64,000 nt of DNA from Collinsella sp. AF02-46-1 (GCF_003465825.1 NZ_QSBV01000012.1:1-64000), one strand, 5' to 3'. Counted from the first letter of the stretch, positions 42,594 through 51,994 are shown. Notes: generated from the letters alone by a model not told the origin. Made by a program: numbers and translations.

Positions 42594-44099
42594 ATGGCTT
42601 TGACCGATATCTCTCATCCCACCGACATCGCAATGCTTACCGATCTGTACGAGCTCACTATGGCCCAGGGCCTGTGGGAGAGCGGCAAGGCCAATGAGCA
42701 GGGTTGTTTTACCGCGTTTTACCGCGACCATCCCTTTGGTAGCGCCTATGCCGTCATGTGCGGTACCGCCGAGCTGCCCGAGCTGGTCGAGAACCTGCGC
42801 TTTACGCCCGAGGACATCGACTACCTCGCCTCGCTCCAGGCCCCGGCCGGCGGCGCGATGTTCAAGCCTGAATTCCTCGACTACCTGCGCGATTTTCGTG
42901 CGCATGTAAACATCGACGCCGTCCCCGAGGGCGAGCTCGTCTTTCCGCGTGAGCCCATGGTGCGCGTTACCGGCCCCGCGCTGGAGTGCCAGCTGCTCGA
43001 GACGGCGCTGCTCAACATCGTCGGCTTCCAGACGCTTGTCGCCACCAAGACGGCGCGCGTGGTGCTGGCGGCGGACGGCCGTCCCGTGGCCGAGTTTGGC
43101 CTGCGCCGCGCCCAGGGTCCCGATGGCGGCCTGGCCGTCGCGCGCGCGAGCTACGTTGCCGGCTGTTCCTCTACGTCCAATGTGCTCGCCGGCCGCCGCT
43201 ACGGTATTCCCGTCTTTGGCACGCATGCGCACAGCTGGGTGATGAGCTTCGATTCCGAGCTCGAGGCCTTCCGTGCCTTTGCCAAGTCGAGCCCCAAGAA
43301 CTGTACGCTGCTCATCGACACCTACGATGTGCGCGAGGGCTGCGAGCATGCCATTACGGTTGCCAAGGAGATGGAGGCGGTGGGCGAGCGCCTGTCGGCT
43401 ATTCGCATCGACTCGGGCGACCTCGCCAAGCTCTCCAAATATGTGCGTGGCCGTTTTGATGCCGAGGGCCTGCCCTATGTAGGGATCTCGGTTTCCAACG
43501 ATCTGGACGAGTACACGATTCAGTCGCTGCTCGATCAGGGTGCGCCCATCGATAGCTTTGGTGTGGGTACCAAGCTCGCGACCTGCTACGACCAGCCGGC
43601 GCTTGGCGGTGTGTATAAGCTTTCCGCCCGCCGTGCGAGCGAGACGGATCCGTGGACGCCGGTGGTTAAGCTCTCCGAGCAGCCCTACAAGCGCACGATC
43701 CCGGGTGTGCAGCGCGTGCGCCGTTATTACGACGGCTTTGGCGGCCCGATCTGCGACATGATCTATGACGAGGATCATCTGTCTGGGGAGGGCGCCGCGC
43801 GCGGTAATACCCTCGTGGCCGTGAACGATGCTGCGCTGGTGACCGATGTGTCCGAGCTCGAGTATCGCGAGCTGCTGGCGCCGATCGTGCGCGATGGCAG
43901 CGCCGTTGCCCCGCGCGAGAGCATTGAGGACGCACGCGAGCGTTGCACCTGGGCACTGGACCATCTGGATCCGGTCTACAAGCGCTTCCTGTACCCGCAG
44001 ACTTATGTGGTGGGCATGGAGCAGGGCTTGGCACAGGTGCGCGACGAGCTTGTGCGCAAGAACATGGCCGCGGCTTCTGCCTTTCCCTGGGCTCACTAA
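42594..44099 (+). CDS. pncB: Nicotinate phosphoribosyltransferase
   Basis: This 501-residue enzyme joins nicotinate to PRPP, with ATP assistance, in NAD salvage. DLYELTMAQGLWESG at the N-terminus is the family signature, GTHAHSWVMSF carries the autophosphorylated His, and GVGTKLATCYDQPALGGVYKL is the phosphate-binding segment. The length matches the longer PncB class of Gram-positives. CGAAAGG precedes the ATG. It may be cotranscribed with proB, 79 bp downstream. Confidence 0.94.
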   Translation: MALTDISHPTDIAMLTDLYELTMAQGLWESGKANEQGCFTAFYRDHPFGSAYAVMCGTAELPELVENLRFTPEDIDYLASLQAPAGGAMFKPEFLDYLRDFRAHVNIDAVPEGELVFPREPMVRVTGPALECQLLETALLNIVGFQTLVATKTARVVLAADGRPVAEFGLRRAQGPDGGLAVARASYVAGCSSTSNVLAGRRYGIPVFGTHAHSWVMSFDSELEAFRAFAKSSPKNCTLLIDTYDVREGCEHAITVAKEMEAVGERLSAIRIDSGDLAKLSKYVRGRFDAEGLPYVGISVSNDLDEYTIQSLLDQGAPIDSFGVGTKLATCYDQPALGGVYKLSARRASETDPWTPVVKLSEQPYKRTIPGVQRVRRYYDGFGGPICDMIYDEDHLSGEGAARGNTLVAVNDAALVTDVSELEYRELLAPIVRDGSAVAPRESIEDARERCTWALDHLDPVYKRFLYPQTYVVGMEQGLAQVRDELVRKNMAAASAFPWAH

Positions 44100-44178
44100 T
44101 TCCTTGGGCGGTAGGGGCGAGTCACGCTTCCTTGGCCGCCAGCTCGGCCGTTCGCTGAACAGTTGATTGGTTTGACGT

Positions 44179-45306
44179 ATGACGACTTCTTATAAAACGA
44201 TGGTGGTAAAGATCGGTTCGTCCACGGTGGTGGGCGCCGACGGCAAGGTCAACCGCGCCTTTATCGGCGGGCTTGCCGACCAGGCCGCAGCGCTGCGCGA
44301 GCTTGGCTGGCGCCTGATCGTGGTGAGCTCGGGCGCCATTGCCTGCGGCTATCCCGTGCTGGGCTTCGACCGTAAGCCGGTCGGCGACCTGCCGAGCCTG
44401 CAGGCCTGCGCCTCGGCCGGTCAGTGCATCATCTCGTCGGCCTACGACGAGGAGTTCCATGCGCGCGACCTGCTCACCTCGCTCGTGTTGCTCACGCGTC
44501 ACGACACGGCGCGCCGCACGTCCTACCTGCACGCGCGCGACGCCCTGCTTCGCCTGGTGGAGCTCGGCGTGGTGCCGGTCGTCAACGAGAACGATACCGT
44601 CACCGTCGATGAGATCAAGTTTGGCGACAACGACACGCTGGCGGCGCTTGTGAGCTGCCTGGTTTCTGCCGATCTGTGCGTGACGCTCTCGGACATCGAT
44701 GGCCTCTACACCGCCAATCCGCATGAGGATCCGACGGCCGAGTTTATCCCGGTCGTGCATAAGATCGATGCCAAGATTATCGCCTCGGCGGGCGATTCTT
44801 CCACATCGGTGGGTACGGGCGGCATGATCACCAAGATTCGCGCGAGCCGCATTCTCATGACGGCGGGCATTCAAAGCGTGATTTGCTCGGGCGAGGAGCC
44901 CGATGCGCTCGTGCGTCTGGCCCGCGGCGAGAGCGTGGGTACGCTGTTCGATCCGCCGGCGGAGCGCCTGGACATTGCGCCGCGCAAGTTGTGGATTGCA
45001 CTGGGCGACAAGGCGCACGGCTCGGTGACGGTCGATGACGGCGCCGCGAAGGCGCTGGTCAGCCGCGGATCGTCGCTGCTCGCGGTGGGTATTCGCGAGG
45101 TCGATGGCCAGTTTGCCGAGGGCGATGTGCTCGACGTGTGCGACCCGAGCGGCATGGTTGTCGCCCGTGGTATCGCCGAGGCCGATTCGGACGTGCTGGA
45201 GCTTGCCGCCGGCCGCCGCCAGGACCAGATTGCCAGCAACCGCCTGCTCGCAGACCTGGCCGAGAAGCCCGCGATCCATAGGGACAACTTGATAGTGTTT
45301 GCATAA
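44179..45306 (+). CDS. proB: Glutamate 5-kinase
   Basis: This 375-residue enzyme phosphorylates glutamate in the first step of proline synthesis. The amino-acid-kinase domain shows VVKIGSSTVVG, VVSSGAIACG, NENDTVTVDEIKFGDNDTL and GTGGMITKIRA, and a PUA domain occupies about 280-375. The usual feedback site lies in the kinase domain. It ends in a strong terminator, so proA, 1.6 kb further on, has a separate promoter. Confidence 0.95.
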   Translation: MTTSYKTMVVKIGSSTVVGADGKVNRAFIGGLADQAAALRELGWRLIVVSSGAIACGYPVLGFDRKPVGDLPSLQACASAGQCIISSAYDEEFHARDLLTSLVLLTRHDTARRTSYLHARDALLRLVELGVVPVVNENDTVTVDEIKFGDNDTLAALVSCLVSADLCVTLSDIDGLYTANPHEDPTAEFIPVVHKIDAKIIASAGDSSTSVGTGGMITKIRASRILMTAGIQSVICSGEEPDALVRLARGESVGTLFDPPAERLDIAPRKLWIALGDKAHGSVTVDDGAAKALVSRGSSLLAVGIREVDGQFAEGDVLDVCDPSGMVVARGIAEADSDVLELAAGRRQDQIASNRLLADLAEKPAIHRDNLIVFA

Positions 45307-45307
45307 A

Positions 45308-45356
45308 GAGAGGCAGCGCTGCGGCTCGTTTTGCCAGCAGTGCTGCCTCTCCTTTT
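45308..45356 (+). terminator. Intrinsic terminator of proB
   Basis: GAGAGGCAGCGCTGC pairs with GCAGTGCTGCCTCTC (one mismatch) and CTTTT follows. Confidence 0.88.
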
Positions 45357-45405
45357 CCGGCACTTGGGGACGTTCCTTATGTGCCGGCACTTTGGGACAC
45401 TCCTT
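45357..45405 (+). repeat. Intergenic repeat family B, copy 3
   Basis: CCGGCACTTGGGGACGTTCC, TTATGTGCCGGCAC and TTTGGGACACTCCTT are seen in a row, next to the proB terminator and 2 bp from the stop of the S33 peptidase on the other strand. Confidence 0.8.
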
Positions 45406-45407
45406 TG

Positions 45408-46826
45408 CTAGAAGATCTGGCGCAGGTCTCCGCGGTTGAGGGCTTCGTCGAAGAGGTGCTTGAACACCACGCTGCCGTGCAAGCCGTCGTGCTCGAACTC
45501 GTTGGTCACCCAGGCATGCGAGTTGCCCACGCGGCTGAGCGTATCGAGCTGCATGCCCGAGTCCACGTACATGTCATCGAAGTACACCGCGGCCTGCAGG
45601 GGCACCTCGTTGCACGCCAGGCGCTGCGGGTCATAGATCTTGTCCCAGCTGGTGTCTTCCATAAGCAGATCCATCGCCGGCTTGAAGGGCTTAAGTTCGG
45701 GCATCTGCTCAAACATCCACGGGAACATGGCCTCGCCGGTAAACATGAGCGGTCGCGTGAGCGTGTCGAACTCGGCACGATGGGCCTTCTCTTCTGCCGC
45801 GGCCCAGCGAATGGGCATGGTGTCGCCGTCGGCGTAGATGAACTCCTGAAGCGTCCAGTACAGCGGATTCGTGCGCGTGTTGGTGCGCTCGAAGGCGCGC
45901 ATCAAAAAGCTGTCAGATACCGAGGCGCCGCAGGCCAGCGTGCCGTCGCCGTCAACAAAAGCATGATCGATAATCCAATGCATGCGCTCAAAGCTCGGCT
46001 TCATGCCAAAGTCGCTGCCCATGAGCTGCAGGCGTTCGACCGTCATCGGCGAGCCGTCGGGTAGCACGGGCTTTTGCTCCTCGAGGGCATCTGCCAGGGC
46101 CGCCACGCGCTCGACGTCGGCGGGGTAGCGGTTGTAATACTGCTGCGTCTTGGCAGCCATGCGCGGGAAGGTGTGCGCGTAGACCTCGCTTGCGCTCGCC
46201 GGTACGTGGGGGATGCCGCCGCAGGTAAAGCTTGCCGCCACGCCCTCGGGGAAGAGCGACAGGTAGCTCAGCGTCAAAAAGCCGCCGTAGCTCTGCCCGA
46301 GCGTGACCCAGGGCCTGCCGCCAAAGCCCACCAGGCGCAGGTACTCAAAATCGCGCACGATGGAGCTGGCGAGGTGGCGCTTGAGGAAGTCCGCCTGCGA
46401 GCGGGCAGCATCGGAGCCGGCCGCCTCGGCGCGCTCGCCCAGTGCGGCAATCGTGCGCCCGTCTACACAGCTGCTGCGCCCGGTACCGCGCTGGTCGGGC
46501 AGCACGACGCGGAAATGCTTGACGGCCTCTTCGATCCAGCCATCGCTTGTGGGCGACAGCGGACGCGGGCTCTCGCCACCGGGGCCACCCTGCAAAAAGA
46601 GAAGGAGCGGCAGGTCGTCGTTGATGCGGTCGGGTGCGCAAACCACGCGGTAGAAGAGCTTGATGCTCTCGGGCGCACCGGCGATGGGTGTCGGTATAGC
46701 GCCGCGGCGCATGGTGCTGCCGACGGCCAGGAGCATCGGCTCCAGGCCGCGCCAGTCGAGGGGGACGTCGATGCTGTGGTCCTCGACATACAGGCCGGGG
46801 ACGTGGTACGAAGTGATGAGGGCCAT
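45408..46826 (-). CDS. S33 family peptidase (prolyl aminopeptidase-like alpha/beta hydrolase)
   Basis: This 472-residue serine hydrolase resembles proline iminopeptidases. The oxyanion segment is FLQGGPGGESPRP, followed by LPDQRGTGRSS, and the nucleophile elbow is LGQSYGGFLTL. The catalytic His is near the C-terminus, in DGLHGSVVF. It likely removes N-terminal proline (or another residue) from peptides. It lies on the opposite strand between proB and proA, which may reflect a shared proline theme (inference). The ATG at 46826 is chosen because an upstream extension has no ribosome site. Confidence 0.85.
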   Translation of the reverse strand: MALITSYHVPGLYVEDHSIDVPLDWRGLEPMLLAVGSTMRRGAIPTPIAGAPESIKLFYRVVCAPDRINDDLPLLLFLQGGPGGESPRPLSPTSDGWIEEAVKHFRVVLPDQRGTGRSSCVDGRTIAALGERAEAAGSDAARSQADFLKRHLASSIVRDFEYLRLVGFGGRPWVTLGQSYGGFLTLSYLSLFPEGVAASFTCGGIPHVPASASEVYAHTFPRMAAKTQQYYNRYPADVERVAALADALEEQKPVLPDGSPMTVERLQLMGSDFGMKPSFERMHWIIDHAFVDGDGTLACGASVSDSFLMRAFERTNTRTNPLYWTLQEFIYADGDTMPIRWAAAEEKAHRAEFDTLTRPLMFTGEAMFPWMFEQMPELKPFKPAMDLLMEDTSWDKIYDPQRLACNEVPLQAAVYFDDMYVDSGMQLDTLSRVGNSHAWVTNEFEHDGLHGSVVFKHLFDEALNRGDLRQIF

Positions 46827-46938
46827 GTGAGTCTTCCGTTCGTTGCGGTGTTTCGGGTTGACCAATTCTACCGCCGCGGGCGAGGCCATGCGCAAATCGG
46901 CTACCATGGTTGCAAACTTCTAGGAGAAAGGGCCGCCC

Positions 46939-48225
46939 ATGTCGGTCGATATAGCCACGTATGTCCACGATCTTGCCGTTGCCGCCAAGGCAGCGTCGGC
47001 CTCGCTTGCCACGGCGAGCGATGAACAGCGCCAGGAGGCCGTGCGCGCCATGGCCGCGGCGCTGCGCGACGGCGTCGACTCCATCGTCGCCGCCAACGAG
47101 CTCGATATGTCCGCTGCGCGCGATGCGGGTACCTCGGCCGGACTGCTCGATCGTCTGCTGCTGACGCCCGAGCGCGTCGAGGGCATGGCCGCCGGCCTGG
47201 AAAAGCTCGCCGAGCTGCCCGATCCCGTGGGCCGCGTGCTCGACCACCGCGTGCTTGCAAGCGGCGTGGACCTGACCCGTGTGAGTGTGCCGCTGGGCCT
47301 GGTCGCCATGGTTTACGAGGCGCGTCCCAACGTGACGGCCGACGCCGCGGGCATCTGCATCCGTACCGGCAACGCCTGCATTCTGCGCGGCGGCTCGCTG
47401 GCCTATCACTCGTGTGCCATGATTTCTGAGCTGCTGGCCGATGCGCTCGAGGCCAAGGGCTTCCCGCGCGAGGCCGTGTCGATGATCGAGTCCACCGACC
47501 GCGAGGCCACTGGCGAGCTCATGAAGCTCCGCGGTGTTGTCGACGTACTCATTCCGCGCGGCGGTGCAGGCCTGATCCAGCGCTGCGTGCGCGAGTCGCT
47601 CGTTCCGGTGATCGAGACGGGCACGGGTAACTGCCACATCTACGTGCATGAATCCGCCGACTTCGATAAAGCGCTCAATATTATCGTCAACGCTAAGACG
47701 CAGCGCGTGGGCGTGTGCAATGCCGCCGAGTCGCTGCTGGTCGACCGTGCCGTGGCCGATGCGTTTTTGCCTGCGGTCGTGGCCGTGCTGCATGACCACG
47801 GCGTGCTCATTCACGGCGACGAGGCCACGTGCGCCGCATGCGCCGACACCGGGCTTGCCGAGGGCGATGACTACGTTGCCGCGACTGAGGAGGACTGGGG
47901 TCGCGAGTATCTGGCGCTCGAGATGAGCGTGAAGGTCGTGGCGAACGAGGACGAGGCCATCGCGCACATCAACCGCTACGGCACGATGCACTCCGAGGCC
48001 ATCGTTGCAGAGGACACGGATGCTTGCGAGCGCTTCCTGGACGAGGTCGATGCCTCGGCCGTGTATGCCAACGCCAGCACGCGCTTTACCGACGGCGGCG
48101 AGTTTGGCCTGGGCGCCGAGATTGGCATCTCGACCCAAAAGCTCCACGCCCGCGGCCCCTTTGCCGCCGAGGCCCTCACCACCTACAAATACAAGCTCCG
48201 CGGCACCGGCCAGGTCCGCCCCTAA
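46939..48225 (+). CDS. proA: Gamma-glutamyl phosphate reductase
   Basis: This 428-residue enzyme reduces gamma-glutamyl phosphate with NADPH to the semialdehyde that cyclises on the way to proline. It has the family blocks VPLGLVAMVYEARPNVT and GNACILRGG, the catalytic Cys in TQRVGVCNAAESLL, and EFGLGAEIGISTQKLHARGP near the end. GAGAAAGGG precedes the ATG. It is divergent from the S33 peptidase, with both promoters in a 112-bp gap. Repeat A copy 7 lies 19 bp after the stop. Confidence 0.95.
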   Translation: MSVDIATYVHDLAVAAKAASASLATASDEQRQEAVRAMAAALRDGVDSIVAANELDMSAARDAGTSAGLLDRLLLTPERVEGMAAGLEKLAELPDPVGRVLDHRVLASGVDLTRVSVPLGLVAMVYEARPNVTADAAGICIRTGNACILRGGSLAYHSCAMISELLADALEAKGFPREAVSMIESTDREATGELMKLRGVVDVLIPRGGAGLIQRCVRESLVPVIETGTGNCHIYVHESADFDKALNIIVNAKTQRVGVCNAAESLLVDRAVADAFLPAVVAVLHDHGVLIHGDEATCAACADTGLAEGDDYVAATEEDWGREYLALEMSVKVVANEDEAIAHINRYGTMHSEAIVAEDTDACERFLDEVDASAVYANASTRFTDGGEFGLGAEIGISTQKLHARGPFAAEALTTYKYKLRGTGQVRP

Positions 48226-48243
48226 ACCTGTTGCAAACGAAAA

Positions 48244-48278
48244 ACCACCACAAAGGCGCCTGTCTCCTTTGTGGTGGT
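48244..48278 (+). repeat. Palindromic repeat family A, copy 7
   Basis: A 13-bp stem ACCACCACAAAGG/CCTTTGTGGTGGT with loop changes (GCGCCTGTCT), followed by TTTT. It sits between the convergent proA and HD-protein genes. Confidence 0.92.
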
Positions 48279-48296
48279 TTTAGGTGGCGTGGGCGG

Positions 48297-48896
48297 TTAG
48301 GCCTGGAAGGTATCGCGATCGGGCGCGAAGGATTGCATGGCCGCGATGGTACGGTCGAAGAGCTCGGGAAGCTCCCAGCCCAGCATCTCGGCGCCCTGCG
48401 AAATCACGTCGCGTGAGCAGCCGGCGGCAAAGCGCTTATCCTTGAACTTTTTCTTGAGCGACTTGGTCGTAAAGTCCATGACGCTTTTGCTCGGACGCAT
48501 GATCACGGCAGCACCGATTAGACCGGTGAGTTCGTCGCAGGCAAACAGGATCTTCTCCATCTGCAGCTCGGGCTTGGGTAGCGAAGAGTTGAAGTCGGAC
48601 GTATGCGTCTGAATTGCGCGGATGAGCTCGGGCGATGCGCCCTCGTCCTCGAGGATCTCGGCCGCATAGATGGTGTGGTTCATGGGGTCATCCTCATGCT
48701 CCTCCCAATCCAGGTCGTGCAGCAGGCCGACGATGCCCCAAAACTCCTCGTTCTCGGGGTCGAACTCGCGCGCAAAGTAGCGCATGGTGCCCTCGACCGT
48801 CTCGCCATGGGTGATGTGGAACGGGTCCTTGTTGTGCTCGTTGAGCAGTTCGAACGCGCGGTCGCGGGTGATTCCGGCGGTAAGCGGCTCTGCCAT
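48297..48896 (-). CDS. HD-domain phosphohydrolase
   Basis: This 199-residue protein has an HD domain whose metal ligands appear in DPFHITHGETVEG, GLLHDLDWEEHEDDP and the later QTHTSDF. Such enzymes cleave phosphate esters of nucleotides or related molecules. The substrate is unknown. A GGAGTC site precedes the ATG at 48896. It follows carD on the same strand with repeat A copy 8 between them. Confidence 0.85.
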   Translation of the reverse strand: MAEPLTAGITRDRAFELLNEHNKDPFHITHGETVEGTMRYFAREFDPENEEFWGIVGLLHDLDWEEHEDDPMNHTIYAAEILEDEGASPELIRAIQTHTSDFNSSLPKPELQMEKILFACDELTGLIGAAVIMRPSKSVMDFTTKSLKKKFKDKRFAAGCSRDVISQGAEMLGWELPELFDRTIAAMQSFAPDRDTFQA

Positions 48897-48953
48897 AAGA
48901 GACTCCTTGTGCTCGTGGGTATCGCTAAGAATGAATACTACTGGAACAAGAAA

Positions 48954-48988
48954 ACCACCACAAAGGTGCCTGTCCCCTTTGTGGTGGT
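48954..48988 (+). repeat. Palindromic repeat family A, copy 8
   Basis: A perfect 13-bp stem with the standard loop GTGCCTGTCCCC. It lies 17 bp past the carD stop (minus strand), with A-runs on the left and TTTTT on the right, so it could terminate in either direction. Confidence 0.93.
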
Positions 48989-49004
48989 TTTTGGCGCGGA
49001 TGGG

Positions 49005-49490
49005 TTAGTTGAGGGCGGCTTGGGCTAGGCGAGCTTCGGCGTCCTCCTCGGTGACGCCCAAGGCCACGGCGAACTCCTCGATGGAACGACGCTTGGCCTC
49101 CTTGAGTACGCGCATGTAGTAGGAGCTGGGCTTTTTATCAGCTTCCTCGGCCTGGCGAATGCGGTGCATCATGGTTTTTGCCACACGGACTGTCTCGGGT
49201 GCACCTAGCTTAAGCTGCTGCTTAAAGTGCGTTTCCTCAAGCGAGCTGTTGCGCTCGGTAAAGGTGTCGCATTCCAGCTCGTCGTAGTGGCTCAGCAGGT
49301 GCTCGGCATCCTGTTGAGAGATGGCGGCATGTAGACGGTCGGCCTGCGCCACGGGGTACATGAGAATCGTCTGCGCATGCCCCTGCTTGGTCTCGAGCAG
49401 CAGCATGGGCTGCGGCGTGTCGTCCCTAAAACCGACGACGGTGCAGACTCCCTGACCCGGATGAATGACGTGTTGACCGATTGAGAACAT
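49005..49490 (-). CDS. CarD/CdnL family transcription regulator
   Basis: This 161-residue RNA-polymerase-binding protein has an N-terminal Tudor-like RNAP-interaction domain (IGQHVIHPGQGVCTVVG) that contacts the beta subunit. The helical C-terminal domain (about 60-160) touches promoter DNA. CarD stabilises open complexes at many promoters, notably rRNA. The C-terminal KKPSSYYMRVLKEAKRRSIE block is typical. GGAGGTAGC precedes the ATG at 49490. Confidence 0.88.
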   Translation of the reverse strand: MFSIGQHVIHPGQGVCTVVGFRDDTPQPMLLLETKQGHAQTILMYPVAQADRLHAAISQQDAEHLLSHYDELECDTFTERNSSLEETHFKQQLKLGAPETVRVAKTMMHRIRQAEEADKKPSSYYMRVLKEAKRRSIEEFAVALGVTEEDAEARLAQAALN

Positions 49491-49832
49491 GCTACCTCCA
49501 ACTTATACGAATTTGCGTATGTCTAGAATACCACGCTGACGTGCGGAAACCCTTACTTTATGCAGGAAAAGCACACAATTCTGATAGGTAAGAGTATTCG
49601 ATAACAGACGCAGCTCATTCACACCTTTATGCATTTTCAACGCCTGCATAATCTGCAGGCAGACCGGCATCTTTGAGTGACTCCATGCAAGCTGTAGTCA
49701 TTTTTGTGCATATGCAATATCTATTAGCTTTACCCTGCGACAGTGCCCGTCGCTTGTGATAGAGTGCTACAAACTCTGGCTTTTGCCCTACGAGTGACCA
49801 AGAGCTCGGGGGCTTTAACACAAGGAGGATCT
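49491..49832. other. Divergent promoter region of carD and argS
   Basis: No gene is seen in these 340 bp. The tract is AT-rich, with a small GCCTGC/GCAGGC hairpin at 49650-49668, and must hold promoters for both flanking genes. No single promoter stands out clearly. Confidence 0.5.
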
Positions 49833-51686
49833 ATGCCCGAGAAGATTGAAGAGCTGGTACGCGCTGCGCTTGCTGCGGCCCAGGAGGCCGGCGACCTTTC
49901 CGCATTTGAACTTGACGATTGCGCTATCGAGCGACCGGCTGACACTTCTCATGGCGAGTGGACCTCTACCATGGCCCTGAAGTCCGCCAAGCTGGCCCAC
50001 TGCGCCCCGCGCAAGATCGCCGAGGCCATCGTTGCCCATATGCCCGAGGACCCCGCGATCGAGAAGGTCGAGATCGCAGGCCCCGGCTTCATCAACTTCT
50101 ACCTCTCCGTTGCCGTCAAGAATGCCATCTTTGGCGAGGCTCGCGAGAAGGGCATGGACTTCGCTAAGTCTAACGTCGGTGGTGGCCTGAAGACCCAGGT
50201 CGAGTTCGTTTCCGCCAACCCCGTCGGCCCCATGCACATCGGCCACGGCCGCTGGGCCGCGCTGGGCGATTCGCTCTGCCGCGTTATGGACCACGCCGGC
50301 TATGAGATCCAGCGTGAGTTCTACATCAATGACCACGGCTCTCAGATGAACACCTTCGGCAACTCCATCAGCACGCGCTATATGCAGCTTGCCGACATCA
50401 TCGCCAAGCAGGGCGTTGATATCGACGAGGCTCACAAGCTGCTGATCGCCGATCGCGACGCCTTCGTTGCCGACGAGAACGACGAGCATCCCGAGACCCA
50501 TCCGTATCAGGACAACTTTGCCGAGACCCTGGGCAAGGACTCCTACGGCGGCGACTACATCATCGATGAGGCTGCCGAGTTCTGGCGCACCGACGGTGAC
50601 AAGTGGGTCGACGCCGATCCGCAGGAGCGCATGGAGAGCTTCCGTGAGCGCGGCTACGTGAAGATGGTCGACAACATGCGCGACCTCTGCCACGCCGTCA
50701 ACTGCGACTTTGACCGTTGGTACTCCGAGCGCTCGCTGTATGTGAAGGACACCGAGGGCGAGACCGCCGGCACCTCCGCCGTCGACCGCGCTTTTGAGAA
50801 GCTCGACAAGATGGGCTACCTCTACACCAAGGACGGCGCCCTGTGGTTCCGCTCCACCGATCTGGGCGACGACAAGGACCGCGTCCTGATCAAGTCCGAC
50901 GGCGAGTACACCTACTTCGCCTCCGACGTCGCCTATCACTGGGATAAGTTCCAGCGCGTCGATCACGTCATCGACATCTGGGGCGCCGACCACCACGGTT
51001 ACATCGAGCGCGTCCGCTGCGTCTGCGACGCTCTGGGTTACCCCGGCAAGTTTGAGGTTCTGCTGGGTCAGCTCGTCAACCTGCTGCGTAACGGCAAGCC
51101 CGTCCGTATGTCCAAGCGCAAGGGCACCATGGTGACCCTGCAGGAGCTCGTCGACGAGGTCGGCTCCGATGCCGCTCGCTACACGCTCATCTCCAAGAGC
51201 TCCAACCAGATGGTCGACTTCGACATCGAGGCCGTTAAGAAGCGCGACAACTCCAACCCGGTCTATTACGTGCAGTATGCTCACGCCCGCGTGTGCTCCA
51301 TCCTGCGCCGTGCCGCCGACGTTACCGCCGAGCAGGCCGACGAGATGGGCATGAAGGCCGTTGCCGCCAAGGCCATCGGTGAGAACGTCGATTACTCGCT
51401 GCTGACCGACCCGACCGAGCTCGCCCTTTCGCGCAAGCTCAACGAGCTCACCGACCTGATCGCCAGCTGTGCTCGCGATCGCGCTCCGTTCCGTCTGACC
51501 CACTTTGCCGAGGAGCTCGCCGGCGACTTCCACAGCTTCTACGCTGCCTGCCAGGTTCTGCCGAGCGAGGGCCGTCCCGTCGACCCCGAGCTTTCGCGCG
51601 CCCGTCTGGCAGCTTGCGACGCTGTCCGCGTGACGCTCGCCCTGGTGCTTACCCTCGTTGGCGTTTCCGCGCCCGAGCAGATGTAA
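49833..51686 (+). CDS. argS: Arginyl-tRNA synthetase
   Basis: This 617-residue class I synthetase has an N-terminal Add1 domain (about 1-115), the HIGH motif NPVGPMHIGHGRW, the KMSKS-equivalent RMSKRKGTMVTL, and a C-terminal DALR anticodon-binding domain (about 500-617). The ATG at 49833 follows AAGGAGG, ruling out a longer in-frame start. Confidence 0.96.
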   Translation: MPEKIEELVRAALAAAQEAGDLSAFELDDCAIERPADTSHGEWTSTMALKSAKLAHCAPRKIAEAIVAHMPEDPAIEKVEIAGPGFINFYLSVAVKNAIFGEAREKGMDFAKSNVGGGLKTQVEFVSANPVGPMHIGHGRWAALGDSLCRVMDHAGYEIQREFYINDHGSQMNTFGNSISTRYMQLADIIAKQGVDIDEAHKLLIADRDAFVADENDEHPETHPYQDNFAETLGKDSYGGDYIIDEAAEFWRTDGDKWVDADPQERMESFRERGYVKMVDNMRDLCHAVNCDFDRWYSERSLYVKDTEGETAGTSAVDRAFEKLDKMGYLYTKDGALWFRSTDLGDDKDRVLIKSDGEYTYFASDVAYHWDKFQRVDHVIDIWGADHHGYIERVRCVCDALGYPGKFEVLLGQLVNLLRNGKPVRMSKRKGTMVTLQELVDEVGSDAARYTLISKSSNQMVDFDIEAVKKRDNSNPVYYVQYAHARVCSILRRAADVTAEQADEMGMKAVAAKAIGENVDYSLLTDPTELALSRKLNELTDLIASCARDRAPFRLTHFAEELAGDFHSFYAACQVLPSEGRPVDPELSRARLAACDAVRVTLALVLTLVGVSAPEQM

Positions 51687-51732
51687 TCTGCGGGTCATTT
51701 GACCGTGTAGGTTTGGTTTAACTGAGCCCTAT

Positions 51733-51765
51733 AAGCCCGATCTCCTACGGAGGTCGGGCTTTTTT
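51733..51765 (+). terminator. Intrinsic terminator of argS
   Basis: AAGCCCGATCTCC pairs with GGAGGTCGGGCTT, followed by TTTT, 46 bp after the stop. Confidence 0.9.
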
Positions 51766-51810
51766 CGCAAACGCCGACGTATTGATGAATTTGGAGCTGC
51801 TAGAAATACG

Positions 51811-51960
51811 AAACTATGCCGGTTTACTACGATGAATTGAGGAATTCTAACCACGCCGGCTTTTTGCTAAAAAGTGCAAGGCATCTACCTGCGGTTTTAG
51901 TTCAACAAGTTTCGGAGTGGTCGCGGTTGAGCGATTCATCGTAGTAAACCGCCATAGTTT
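51811..51960. repeat. Large inverted repeat (27-nt arms) upstream of rho
   Basis: Arms 51811-51837 (begins AAACTATGCCGGTTTACTAC) and 51934-51960 match at 26 of 27 positions around a 96-bp interior. The interior holds TACCTGCGGTTTTAGTT, also found in the repeat at 30697. It follows a complete terminator, so termination is not its obvious job. Confidence 0.85.
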
Positions 51961-51994
51961 TGGCGGAGGCAGTCAGATTTGTGGGTGGCAAACA

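Noticed and set aside
41931-44096. A 721-codon minus-strand frame across tRNA-Ala, the coiled-coil gene and pncB
   Set aside because: It runs through a tRNA, its terminator and two supported genes, so it is not a gene.
45408-48225. proB and proA as a single operon
   Set aside because: proB ends in a strong terminator and a gene on the opposite strand separates the two.
49815-51698. A 627-codon minus-strand frame across argS
   Set aside because: It is an exact shadow of argS, with no ribosome site and no recognisable domain. Long antisense frames are common at this GC content.
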